Positions 1-12,144 of a stretch of DNA of 64,000 bases are shown here, piece by piece. Position 1 is the stretch's first letter. Every line of letters begins with the position of its first letter. A program made the position numbers and the translations under genes. Below the pieces are notes generated by a model. That model ran no database searches, had not been told where the DNA came from, and saw nothing but the letters and a program-made list of their open reading frames with translations. This stretch comes from Allium sativum (Eukaryota; Streptophyta; Magnoliopsida; Asparagales; Amaryllidaceae): assembly GCA_030737875.1 (NCBI GenBank), contig CM060911.1, forward strand, positions 110,154,625 through 110,218,624, in the 5' to 3' direction.

Positions 1-1659
1 TGAATTTTCAGAAAGGTCACTGTAGAGAATATATAGCCCTTGAAAATAGCAATTTTGCAAATGACCTCAGTTTTCGACGAAACCACTTTTGTTGGATCCG
101 GGATGTCAAATTATTAATACGTTTCAAATTCCATAATTTTTGAAGTTAATATGTGAGCGTGGAAAAGGAAAATGTGTTTGGTTGATTTTAGTTAAAGTGG
201 ATCGACCAGAATATGGCCATTTTTCAAACGGTCTCAGAATTCGACGAAATCTATTTTGTTGGGACCGTATCGTCCCAACATAGCTAGATAAAATTTTCGG
301 GAATTTTTAGAATCAGTATGTGGCCCTGGCAAATTAAAATGTACGTTCAAATCAAATATTGAATGTTTTATACTTTAATTTGAAGAATAACTGACTGTAA
401 CAGTCGAATGGGCTGACGAAACATATTCCACTGTGTTCGGGATGGGGGTATTTAGCTAAAGGCGATAGTTGTTGGGTTTGATTTGGTGTTCATATGGAGA
501 AAACCCTATTTTTAAATTAAATATATATGGACCAATAGAAAAATTCCATTCATTAAAATAAAATAAAAAGCGGATTCTCTCTCCCCGACAGCCGATAACA
601 GGCGGAACCCTCTTCAAAGCTTCCCCCCTGTTTCCGGCCGATCCTCTCAGTAAAAACCCATGTCCCAGTTCAACTTTTGGTAGATCTCTCCAAGAGCTTC
701 ATTTCCATACCCGGTACCCCCATTATAGACGCACCGTCGTTGAGATCCGAGCCCCCAAAACTGCGCCGTTCGTGGCCAGTTTCCTCCACGCTCTGACTGG
801 CGAGTTCAACCTCCTCCCAGGCGCAGGCACTCCACTCCAAGCACTTCAACGTGGTGTAGGTGGTTCGGCCTCAAGCCTCACGGATTGGAAGCAAGAATCA
901 AACCTAGTTTCGAACTAAACAGAAAGGTAACGACTTTAACATTTTAAACTGTTTTATAACATTTCCGAGCGCTACGAAATATGATTTACTTCTAAAAATC
1001 GTATCTTTAACATATGTTAACGAAATTCGATGAAACAGGAGATATCGGGACCATAAGGACGCTCTCTACATTCTAGAAGAGTCCGGGGATTTTTCTGAGC
1101 TTGCTACGATTTTTAACTTCTCGAAAACCAATGTGAGAAGTCTAAATTCAAAATGTGAATGGAAATGTGATGTATAAATTATATATGCGAAGTATAAATT
1201 ATATACGCATTGTATACCTCATGTACATATGTTGTATAAGTTATATGAGCGATGTATAAATTATACATGCATTGTACAAATCATATGTGCGTTGGAATGG
1301 AAATAAAATATACTTATATATATATATATACACACACTCCCCTCGTCCACAAACCATGGACAGTATTTATTGATTGTGAATTGGCTTGAAATTTTTTGTG
1401 AATAATGCGAATGGTTGATAGGATTGTTTGTGGTTGAGAATGATTGATTGTGGTTGAAATATATTTGTTTGTGGTTGAAAAATACCTGTTTGTGGTTGAA
1501 ACAAATTAGAATAGGTTGTGGAAAAGAAAAACATACTCGTCTGCGTACGAACTAGATGTATGAAATCCCTATTGTCAAAAACCTCGAGGTTTTAAGGTAG
1601 AGCGAGGAGTCGTACTCGGGACGGTGCCAGTTTTAACTACCCTGTCGTTATGCTGCCGA

Positions 1660-2480
1660 AATTTTCCATAATATTCATATGTTTGATTTATATTCATGTG
1701 TTGAATAAATATTTAAAACGATAAAAATCACATTTTTATCACTTGAACGAAATATAGAAAATATTCATGTGTTGAATAAATATTTAGATCGATAAAAATA
1801 TTATTTTTATCAAGTATATGAACCATTAAAAATAGTCATATGTTGACAATACTCATGTGTTGAGAATATTCATGTGTTGAAACTGTTCATATGTTGAATA
1901 AAATATTTTTACAATAAAAATTCACATTTTTATTGTAAGTATGAATTAATAAAAACATTCATGGGTTGAATAAAATCTTTAAACAATAAAAATTCACATC
2001 TTGATCATATATAAAATTAGAAGCTAATTGGAAACTAGCTAAGTTGAATGGTCTCTTGGGTATTGATCTGATGTTGGTTTCGGCCTTCGGGGTTAATACT
2101 TAGCGAATCGTTCTCTTGCTAATTTATGGTTAGAAGCTGATTAGTAATTGAATGATATAAAGCACAATTTTATCAAATATATAAGATAACAAAAATAGTC
2201 ATATGTTGACAATACTCATGTGTTGAGAATATTCATGTGTTGAAACTATTCATGTGGTTAATAAAATATTTTTACAATAAAAATTCACGTTTTTATTGTA
2301 AGTATGAATTAATAAAAACATTCATGGGTTGAATAAAATCTTTAAACGATAAAATTCACATTTTTATTATAAGTATGAACCAATATAAATATTCATGTGT
2401 TGAAATAACTATTGGTTAGTTGGAAATATTATTTTTAACATGTATAGGAAGTGTTAAAAATAACCATATATGAAATTAAA
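1660..2480 (+). repeat. AT-rich minisatellite inside LTR copy P
   Basis: Imperfect tandem units contain 'ATTCATGTGTTGAATAAA' followed by ACAATAAAAATTCAC and TTTTTATTGTAAGTATGAA. The block at 1805-1990 is repeated almost exactly at 2180-2400, so a higher-order duplication is present. The array lies between the GTCCACA-ACCATGGAC block and a CCACACGGGT block near 2925, where the LARD LTR and copy Q carry different repeats. Confidence 0.8.
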
Positions 2481-3461
2481 GGTTTGTATGCTAGAAATAT
2501 TATTTTTAGCTTAACTGTACATGTATATACATATGCTGAACAGGGAAATGGATTAGAAGTTGAGTAAAGAATTTATTTGCTTGCCAGACAAATAGGTAAG
2601 CCTTAATGAGTTGGCTGCGCAATTTTATTATTATATCAACTCCTGTGAATGCCATTGGATGCGGAGTGCTGGTTGTTCTGTGTGAAATCATAAATGTTGC
2701 CATAAGATAGTAACAATTAATTTTGAACTACACTACATGGCATAATTCGTGAAGAGAGCATACTTCATCATATACCACATAAGCACTTGGAGCTTATGTG
2801 ACGAGGTCGAAGATTTACCATACAAGCAAGAGGCTTGTATGACGATGACTATATTTCAGGTTGAACCGAAGACTGATATGAACTATATAAAATGTAACGG
2901 TAAATTGCAAGATTAATAAAAACTCCACACGGGTCTGGAGATGACAATAAACACGTCTCTCTGGTCATTAAGGCACAAAAACCATTTATAGGTGATGAGA
3001 ATTTATTCTCTGGGGTTATGATCTATACACACTCCCCTGTGGACACCGGAATATATCACTATAAAAATGTGCATGCTTGTTAGGATTTATTGGGTACCTA
3101 ATACGGCCCAATACCCCTTCCCGTACAAAGGAGGTTATGGCGAAATTTTCTGAAATTTAAAGGCGTTAGTGAAATATTTGAAGTGAAAACGATATCGAAA
3201 TCGTCGAATAAATTATATCTAAATATATATATATATATAAATTAAATAAAATGAATCGAGCCCTTGAAGTTCGTGTTTTGAAATCGTAACTTTAAACGAT
3301 TATACCGAAAGATCCGACCATCGGATTTTCACAAAACTGGAACCGTTGGGTTCGCTTTGGAAATATTTTTCCAACGATATAAACTTTGTTGGGATCCAAC
3401 AGTTAGATTTTCAGATATGTTAAATCAAATCTGAAGAAAAACAGCGCCAGTGCCACGGCAC

Positions 3462-3754
3462 TATGGGTGTAAACGGGTCGAACCGGACCGGACAGAGGTG
3501 TGTCCAAGCTCTGTCCTATAAGAATTCGGACGGAAACGGACCAGACATCATATAGCCTCGGACCGAGCCGGACAACGGACTGTCCTGTCCGATATAGCCT
3601 TGGATAATAGAAAAATATCGAACATTTTAGATCGGAGCGAACACTAGTGTGTCCAAGCTCTGTCCTATAAGAGAATCGGGCGGACACGGACCAGACACCT
3701 TATAGCTTCGGACCGAGCCGGACAACGGACTGTCCTGTCCGATATACAGCCCTA
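3462..3754. mobile_element. Non-autonomous hAT-type MITE, 293 bp
   Basis: The element starts TATGGGTGTA and ends TACAGCCCTA, which form imperfect inverted termini (the right end read inward is TAGGGCTGTA). It is flanked on both sides by the perfect 8-bp repeat CACGGCAC (3454-3461 and 3755-3762). An 8-bp duplication and TAGGG-like ends are the hallmark of hAT elements. The interior is a roughly 140-bp direct duplication (about 3474-3600 and 3620-3750), rich in CGGAC and CCGG words. There is no transposase. An open frame on the minus strand here only reads through this duplication. Confidence 0.85.
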
Positions 3755-3849
3755 CACGGCACGACCTGAAACATCGTTTAATTAAATAGGGCCATTTTTA
3801 AATAAATAAAAATGGTGATATATCGTTATAAAATATTACAGACGATATG

Positions 3850-5806
3850 GAATGGAAATAAACCGATTATACTTGGATTGCTTGTCATTTGATGGTTGAA
3901 CGTGTTTGACATGAAAATTATACTAATGAACTGAATTGTGGATGTCGAATAATTTGACCATGGACAGAATTGATTTGAATTCTAAATATGCATGAATTAT
4001 TTGAAAAGGCCGAGTTAATTCTCATTTCAAATAATTGATCGACGATTAGAAGTCGAAGATATGAAGATGGTTCAAGACCGACGATCTTCACATCTGATGG
4101 ATGGGAGCTACCGAGGCTCATGATTGGAGTAGCTACCTTGAAGGGGCTAAAGTGGTAGCCGTCCGGACGTACTTGTTGATTGTACGGATATGTGGGGAAT
4201 AAGGTGCCTCCGGTTTCGTTTAGACCCAGAACGAACTTGTAAAAGGATGCGTGTCTGACATTAGATTTTGTTCTGTGCTCATTGATCTCTATTAAATATA
4301 TATCTGTTTGGCGGCGGAGAATTTATTCTCTTGCTTAACGCCCTTCTCTGAGACGTACGAGCTCAGAGGTTATATATCGATAGAAATCAGTGGCATGGAG
4401 TGAATTGCCTGTGTGGCATGCCTAAGTGGCAGATGATCAAGGCTTCTGTTGAAAAGCAAAGTCTTGTGCTTGATGATCAAAGCATGGCCTATGTGGCATA
4501 GCTTTGTGTATAGCGTTGATTCGCGAGCCTCACACCTCGGTATGAGTCAAAAACGGGATAAGGACCCAAGGAGTGCACGACGTTTCTTTCTAGCTATGGG
4601 TGATGTCAGTGACCTACCAGCCCTGACATTTATATTATTTTTACCTATGTGGTTGTTGGAATGCGAGGCACCTCAAATATAGGTCTAATAGGACCGGGAA
4701 ATGTGTGTTCAGGAATACTAATCCTCAAAGGTAAGAGAGGACCGACCTTGGAGGTTCCAAGGATCACTGTGTGTGGTCCTGAGACATTTGCTAAAGTGTC
4801 TTGAATCGGAGAGGAGCTTGCCCCTTGCCTCAAATCATGATGGAATCCAAATTTCCAATACGAAATTACGGACTTGATTGTAGAACTAGTATGGCGACAT
4901 AGTGGTATGGGTCACTTATGCCGTCTATGATTGATATTTATGATTGAATTCACTTTTGAAACATATATGCACTAGTAATAATATCAAATACTTTTGTTTT
5001 ATACGTATCAAGCATTTCTTGGCCATTATAAGGTAAAACTCTATCCTCCGGCTTGCATTGCATTGTGTGATGGGATCTGAGTCTTATAATGGCTTCATTT
5101 TTATAAAAAGCATTGCGATGATTAAAATAATTTACTTTATTTCATGCATTGGCAATCACTGGAGTAAACCCGTTCCACGAAAGTGGCGTGGTCCTATGAT
5201 TTGCCTTATTATTGTTGTTTAATCAGTTAAGTAAATTTCTCATACCAGTCCCATGACTGACTCGTAGTTTGTTTCACCTTGCAAACTCGAGTGCCCTTAT
5301 TTTCACACGGGCAACCTAGTGATAGGTAGCAGGATATATTTTGGAATTTGCACTGCAGCATGGAGTGCATCTTTTGGCTTGTATCGCGAGGACTTGACTT
5401 CTCACTATTTTGGCTATTGATATTCCGCCATTAGTACTTTATGCATATGATTCCGCTTATCGCGATGTAGACATATTTGCTTCTATTATGTATCTATGAA
5501 GTATATGTACCAGTGATCTTGATGTAGACTAATCATTTACTTTCATGCACTAAGTTGAATCCTACACCGTGCTACTCTGATGTTTATTACATGTTATGAT
5601 TCCGCTGTCATATTGATATAAATTATTCTATTTTCTGTTTTTGCTATTACCTGTTCTTTTCTAATGATGATTAATGTGTTATATTCCAATGATTATCCTT
5701 AACACCGTCGTACGGGGTTTTGAGATCGTCACAGGATAGGGGTCCGGTTGACCCTGGAGGCAGCGGCAGTGAAGTTTCTTCCTGAAGTTGGATTCGTTCG
5801 TTACAG
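3850..5806 (+). other. Gene-free 3' half of LTR copy P
   Basis: This part is colinear with 36600-37980 of copy Q, for example the 'GACGATTA-AAGTCGAAGAT' block (4041 and 36661), the 'CTCTGAGACG-ACGAGCTCAGAGG' block (4347 and 36999) and the 'CACACGGGCA' block. From about 5340 to 5806 the sequence is no longer readily alignable to the other copies. Short open frames here (4449-4682 plus, 4645-4833 minus) show no recognisable domain. Confidence 0.6.
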
Positions 5807-6447
5807 GCATGAACGAGAAGAAGGAGAACGACCCAGATTTTCTTAACAGTGATAATTAGGCTAAGTAATTAATTAATTATATTAAATAATTACATTTTAA
5901 ATTGTTCATACTTTAAAAGATTGTAACTTCTTCAGATCAAAACAAAATTAAATGAAACTGAGTTCGTTGTGACCGTGAAGACGAGCTCTATAGCATGGAG
6001 CAAAACATGAGCAGTTGGAAATTTTGATTGAATTAATCACGCGGTTTAATTCAATTAAAATCAATCGCTATATAAATGATTTCTTAAACCGATCAAGGTG
6101 AGATCTCTAATTTAAAATAAAATTTATTTCATTATTGCGATGTAAAATTCATAAAGGGGAGTTGATTGATTGCGGTTGCAATGAATTGTTGATGGAATTG
6201 TGTATGTTAAAAATATGGTTTTGTCTAATTAAAAACATTGTCATGTTAGAAAAATAATCATTTGTAAAAAATATGATTTTGTTTGATTAAAATTTTATCA
6301 TGCTAGTAATATAATATTTTTTTTTAAAATTACGTTTCTTATTGTATGTATAAATCACCAAATTTGTCATGTTGAAATAAAATGTTTGTACAACAGGAAT
6401 TATATTTTTAATGAATGTTTTTAAAATAAAATGTCATGTTTATTGAA
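5807..6447 (+). mobile_element. LTR copy Q, segment 1
   Basis: This begins in sequence equivalent to about 10010 of the LARD 3' LTR read in reverse (the TTAATTAA/TTAAATAA stretch followed by AATGAAACTG). Copy Q therefore lacks the first roughly 1.3 kb of the LTR. It runs into the Q minisatellite and is cut at 6447 by the LARD insertion; the last five bases, TTGAA (6443-6447), are one copy of that insertion's TSD. Q resumes at 16988. Confidence 0.6.
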
Positions 6448-9400
6448 TGTAACGGCAACGGATTTCGCTCGGACCTAATCGATCGCTAAATCGACCAAGA
6501 CCGTTCAAATCCCGTATACGCTAACTCTGGGCATACAACACATCAGAACAAATAACAGAAGACTTTTATAAACATCATAATAATGTTACATCAGAGTTCA
6601 GAATATATCAGAGTATGTCAAAAAATAATACAGTAGAAGATTAATTTACAATAAATGTAATACAATGCACAACCGAAACAAATAAATTAACATAGCAGAA
6701 GACTATCAATGCTCTGGACACAGCTTTAAGCTACAATCCAGAATCCTGCTCATATATCTGCAACATAAACTACTCGACTGCCCGTGTGGAAAATAGGGGC
6801 ACCCGAGTTTGCAAGGGAAAAGCAAACTAAAGGTCAGTCAAGGGACAGGTATGAGAAACTCTACAGTTAAAATTAATTTATATAAAATGATAAGGCAAAT
6901 CACAGGACCACGCCGCTAACGCGGAACGGTTTACCCCCATGAATGCTAGTGTATAAACAACAATCAATATAGATATATGGATCTACTATGCATCAATCAA
7001 CATGCAATATCCCAATCTACCCATTTAGATTAATCACCACACTTAGATTTTCCAAATCCAATTCAATTTACAGAAATTATTCCTTTGGATTTTATTCCCG
7101 ATTTCTTATTTCAAATCATTTGAAATACATATCTAACTTTCTATAACAAAGTAGATTTTACTTCGGGATCTCAAATCAAATCGTTTGGAAACGTGAATTC
7201 CAAAACATAACAACGCATACAAACAAGTATGCAACCAAATATCGTGCTCCCCATCTACAAGGCAAAGGGTACGCACCTAGCAACTCGATATATATAAATG
7301 TGCACCTACCCCACATAGGAGTAGGCTGCACCGACGATGCACCTCCCACACACGGAGAGCATACACTGCCCTCTCACCCATACTTTTATTCTTAGGGTTA
7401 CCCGATTCTTTAGCCACATACTAGATCATTTCATATCCCGAAGTAGGGAAAATCATTTCACAATATAGTAATCACAAGTACTTTCAAAATATAGTACTTC
7501 ACATCAGTAATTCACACATATGATCAGTCACTATTAATCACATAACATTTGAGCTCGTACGTCTCAAAGAAGGGTGTTAAGCAAGAGAATAAATTCTCCG
7601 CCACCAAACGGGTACATCATTAATAGCAACTAATCGAATATGTGATGAACTACAATGTAAAACCATAATACATTTCCAAATCATTTCGAAATCATCATGT
7701 TTTAGGCCTCGAAATCCTTTCTGTTTTATAAAACATTTTCATAAAACATTCCCTATCCAAAATCGGGAATACATTTCTTTTCACTTAAGAAAAATATATC
7801 ATTTCAAAATCATTCATTAAATTTGAAATGAACACAACATCGCTAAACACCTTATCGTCAAATCGTGAAGTGTTTCACAAGGCATTAGCACACAGATATT
7901 TTCAACCCAACCCAATGCTAAATGTAAAAGCATATTCTACTCATAAACTGGTCGAGCACCATTCACACAATCAATCAGTCACAATCAATATCAACAACCA
8001 CATATATTTGGTTTACACCACATCTCATGTTTTTGGTAAATTTAATCACCATTCATTCTTTCAAATATAATTAAAGATTTATTCTAACTCCAATTGGTTT
8101 CATCTCTAAAATCATTTCATTTGATTGTTCTACTTTTTGGAAATTAATCCTGCTTTTGCTCGGGTTAAAGAACTAATGTCATTTAAACACCGTTCACGAC
8201 AAACCCCAAATCCAATTTGATATTAAACACAAGGCTCTGAATAGAAAATAGAATCGGCTTATATTCAACATCAAATTCTGAAACCAACAAATATCGTATT
8301 GGAAATAACGATATTAATATATCTTTCAAATTTCCACAACCATATCTGTATAATCACGAAATCCAACATTGAAATATTCCGAAGATAATTTCGATTCAAA
8401 TCCATTCCATTTCATATATTGGAAATTCTGGTTATTTTTAAAACCATTTCAAATCCAATTTATTTATTTATTTAAAAATAATTGGATTTTAATTCTAGTT
8501 CAAAACTAGTTCATTTCGATAAAAAACTGTTTTTATCTTTTCAAATATGGGATTTTTCAGCCCAATTCTTTCCAAATCATTTATTATGATTTTACACTAA
8601 TTATTGATATTTTTAATAATTTTATCAAGGCCCATACAGTCGATTTCCACAAGTGGCCTTCGAACTGCACTTACAACGACCTTTTCCTATTTTGATTTAG
8701 ACATAATTCCAAATCCAACCGTTAGATTCAAATTTCTCATATTCGTTAGAAAACTCTTTTAGATACGAACCCAACGGTCCCGGTTTCAGGAGAATCCGAC
8801 GGTCGAATCTCCCGTAATGTTCGTTCGAAGTTAATGGTCGAAATTCGCGAACTGCCGCAGCGCAGCGCGTTCTATTCAGGCCATTATACTATATATATAA
8901 TATATATTTCGTCGATTTCCTTTTTAAAACATATTTTATAAATTGTTTTAAACTCGTTTTCAAAATGATTTCAACTTCATATTCAATTTCTAATCAAAAT
9001 TGAATATTCCATATACACGACAATTTTATACAGTGTATATATATGTTAAAAATTATATTTTTAACAACCAAATCATTTTCACATTTCATATATATATATA
9101 TATATATATATCGTTTTCATTTCATATATACATCGTTTTCACATTTCATATATATATCATTTTCATTTCATATATATATCGTTTTCACATTTCATATATA
9201 TATCGTTTTCATTTCATATATATATCGTTTTCGTTTCATATATATCGTTTTCATTTCATATATATATATTATTTCCACCATTCATATATATAATATTTTC
9301 ACTTTTCGATATATACGATATTTTCACTTTTCAATATATACGATATTTTCACTTTCAATATATATACGATATTTTCACTTTCAATATATATACGATATTT

Positions 9401-11324
9401 TCACTTTCAATATATACGATATTTTCACTTTTCAATATATACGATATTTTCACTTTCAATATGTACGATACTTTCACTTTCAATATATATACGATATTTT
9501 CACTTTCAACATATACGATATTTTCACTTTCAATATATACGATATTTTCGCTTTCAATATATATGATATTTTCACTTTTCAATATATATATATATATTTA
9601 TTACATTTCACATCACGATCAATTTATTTCATTTCACATCACGATCAATTTATTTCATTTCACATCACGATCAATTTTCACACAGAATACAATCAAACAA
9701 GTCGTCCATGGTCTGTGGACGACGGGGAGCAGTTCATATATGCAGTTACAAAATAAATAACTGTACAGAAAATTTAAAGTGAGAGAATTCTCACATTGGG
9801 ATCCCCTCCGTCAGTTTTATCTGAATTTCTGAACAGTCTAGATTTGAATTTGCCTGGAATTCCAACATGCTCGGAATTGGACCCGGTCAGTTTTGTTGCG
9901 AAGCTCTCGCCCCCACGATCGCAACGGATCCAGTTTCATTGAATTTAGCCCTTATATGAAGAAGATATCGTATTAAATACTTTGGATAATTTAAATAAGG
10001 ATTAATTAAAATAATTATTTCCAAATTTACCCCTAATCTCCTTCAAACCCTATAGGCCATTCACGATCGAAACCCATCCCCCCTTTTCTCTCCTCTGCGC
10101 TGCCACGTCAGCCCACCAGAGCTCGATCAGAACAGCCCATGACCTCCGCCGATGAACCAACTCCCTGCACCTCGACCGACGCGCCACCCGGCCCCCATCG
10201 CGACTGGAATCTCCCTCGAAACGCGGCGCTTTCTCAGCCCAAATTCGAGCCAGATACACAACTGTATTACATCAAACAGGTAGGGATTGGAAGAGCATGA
10301 GAAGTACTTTGATTTTGGTTTTGGATTGAGGACTTAAATCTTCATGATTTAGGAGAAAAATCACCTCGAAATTTCGAGGGTTTCAGCCATTAGAACAAGA
10401 TATGGCGGCTCCTTGTTCTGAGGGTTAGGGTTTAGCCAAAGTGTATATATATAATGTTTTAATAATGTCAAATTTCGAAAATTCTTGTTTATCGTCACGA
10501 ACTCCAATTCAAACCTAACGAATGTCACCCCTAGCTAATTACACCTATTCCGAACACAATGGGATATGTTTCATAACCTAACTCGGCTGTTACGGTCAGT
10601 TTTTCTTTAAATTAAATTATAAATCAATATATATTTAATTTAAACGTACATTTTAATTTACCGGGGCCACATACGGACTCTAGAAATTCCCGAAAAATAT
10701 TTTCTAACTTCGTATTGACGATACGGTCCTAACAAAATTTGTTTCATCGAATTCTGAGACCGTTTGAAAAATGGCCCTTTTCTGGTCAATCCATTTTAAT
10801 AGAAATCGACCAAACACATTTTCCTTTGCCACACTCACATACTAGCTTCAAAAATTATGAAATTTAAAACCTAGCAATAATTTGACATCCCGGATCCAAA
10901 AAAAGTGGTTTCGTCGAATTCTGAGGTCGTTTGCAAAATGGTCATTTTCACGGGCTATATAAACTCTATAACGACCTTTCTGAAAATTCATTTAGCCATA
11001 ACTTTTGCTTCCCGATATGAATCTTCGATTTTTCAGATTCGTTAGAAAGATATTCACTAATAGATTTATATATTTTTGGTTTCACTAAAATTCGTTTTAT
11101 TTTGCACCCAGTACAGTCAGTCAAAGTTTGAAATGAAATTTGGAAACTGCCGCGCCATTTCAGGCCTTGTTTATAATTCAAGGTAATTATATTTATTTTC
11201 AAATATCGATTCAAACATACTTTTCATCATTATTATTTAAAATAATTCATTTTAAATATTCAAAATTCACTAAAATCGCCAGTTTAAAATTTTTAAATTG
11301 GATCAGAATTTCCGGGTTGTTACA
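6448..11324 (-). repeat. 3' LTR of the LARD (4877 bp)
   Basis: Near-identical to 12145-16987 throughout, with scattered single-base changes and a few indels. One example is a block of about 25 bp near 7420-7445 that is missing from the other copy near 13118. It ends in TGTAACGG on the plus strand. The LTR contains a minisatellite at 9085-9600 and a roughly 97% AT-rich flank near 8880-8910. It is non-coding: an 80-codon frame at 7828-8070 is repeated with one substitution at 13499-13741 only because the LTR is duplicated. Confidence 0.9.
9085..9600 (-). repeat. Minisatellite in LARD 3' LTR
   Basis: Two adjoining arrays. At 9085-9290 the unit is CGTTTTCATTTCATATATAT with variants. At 9290-9600 there are about 13 units of ATATTTTCACTTTCAATATA plus CG, roughly 24-26 bp each. 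A third short array of a CATCACGATCAATTTATTTC unit follows to about 9680. Long open frames in several registers and on both strands are read-throughs of these units. Confidence 0.9.
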
Positions 11325-11336
11325 ATCTCCCCCACT
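11325..11336 (-). other. Polypurine tract of the LARD
   Basis: Reads AGTGGGGGAGAT on the minus strand, directly before the 3' LTR start TGTAACAACC. TGGGGGAG tracts are typical plus-strand primers of plant Ty3/gypsy elements. Confidence 0.85.
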
Positions 11337-12130
11337 TAAAACTTTTCGTCCCCGAAAAGGAACGAAGCTGAAAGTTGTTTTACAAACCAACTCAACATTC
11401 ATTATTTTCTTTAGGGCTTAAGTTCTTCAACTTTTCGGTTTCTAAGAACTTTTCAAATTTTTCAAAAATTTGGCTAACACCTAAATTTCCGAAAAATTTC
11501 GCCATAACCTCCTTTGTACGGGGAGCTTCGGGATATTTCAAATAGCCTCCCATGGCCCTCACCAATCCAAAATAAAAAGAAAAAGCCAAGCGGCTAGCCA
11601 ATTGGCTCATAAAATCATCAAATCCCAAGAAATACAATAAACATGTACCTATTTATCGGGCAAACAATTTTATTCCTCTTCTCTAGCCTCCTTGCTATGA
11701 CCTGTTCAATGGATATACATGTATATGCATGCAATTGTAATCATTTTTCAATACAGTTCAATATTTGGTTCAGTTTGTATACAATTTGGCCTAATTGGTT
11801 CAAATTTTAATTAATCACAACAATAATCAAACAACAACCAACAATCAATTTATTGATTAACTTTTCAAATATATAACTTTATATATACTCAAAAATCCTA
11901 TTTTTAAAACCAAATTATATATACAATCACTAATATGTCATTTATAAACTCGCCACCCTCAACTCGTTCTAGGGTATTTCTAACCCCATCTCTAACGAGT
12001 TACTCATTCTAGAATGCTACTGATTCTATCTCTAATGAGGATTTTTCAATAGCATATTACTAGTCCTACCTCTAATGAGTCTTTTATTCTGTTCTAACGA
12101 GTTGCACCCCAAAGATTTGAGTTAACCAAA

Positions 12131-12142
12131 GCTCCGATACCA
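12131..12142 (-). other. Primer binding site of the LARD (tRNA-iMet type)
   Basis: Minus-strand TGGTATCGGAGC, two bases after the 5' LTR end. It matches the usual plant initiator-Met primer site TGGTATCAGAGC at 11 of 12 positions. Confidence 0.85.
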
Positions 12143-12144
12143 GC

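Larger units (their letters stand above)
1..5806 (+). mobile_element. Long LTR, LARD-like family, copy P (left end outside window)
   Basis: This stretch aligns, in opposite orientation, with most of the two LTRs at 6448-11324 and 12145-16987. Base 1 corresponds to about position 10985 of the LARD, so roughly 340 bp of the LTR should lie to the left of the window. Shared blocks include the region around 240-440, a GTCCACA-ACCATGGAC block at about 1345, 'ACCNTTGGGTTCG' near 3350, the block at 4040-4380 and the 'CACACGGGCA' block near 5315. P shares about 4380-4840 with copy Q at 37030-37330, a part missing from the LARD LTRs. It is much more diverged than the LARD pair and carries no coding sequence. 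The right border is uncertain (about 5.7-5.87 kb); I placed it after GTTACA at 5806, the family's usual terminus. Confidence 0.6.
11325..12144 (-). other. 820-bp internal region of the LARD
   Basis: Lies between the two LTRs and is non-coding. Near the 5' side (11930-12115) it holds short repeated words of the type CTCTAATGAG and CTCTAACGAG with CATTCTAG. Near the 3' side is a CCCCACTT/CGTCCCCG stretch. No gag, protease, reverse transcriptase or integrase motif is visible in any frame. A packaging signal would be expected here, but none can be identified from sequence alone. Confidence 0.85.

Noticed and set aside
3403..3687. 94-codon minus-strand frame
   Set aside because: It is made by the internal duplication of the hAT-type MITE.
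7828..8070. 80-codon open frame repeated at 13499-13741
   Set aside because: The conservation is explained by LTR duplication; there is no recognisable domain and the same LTR position is not open in copies P and Q.
9000..9760. Long plus- and minus-strand open frames rich in Ile, Tyr, Phe and His
   Set aside because: They are read-throughs of the ATATTTTCACTTTCAATATA minisatellite in several frames and both strands, and recur in the other LTR at 14678-15446.
10050..10259. 69-codon GC-richer minus-strand frame in the LARD LTR
   Set aside because: The partner LTR differs by frame-disrupting changes in this stretch and no domain is visible.
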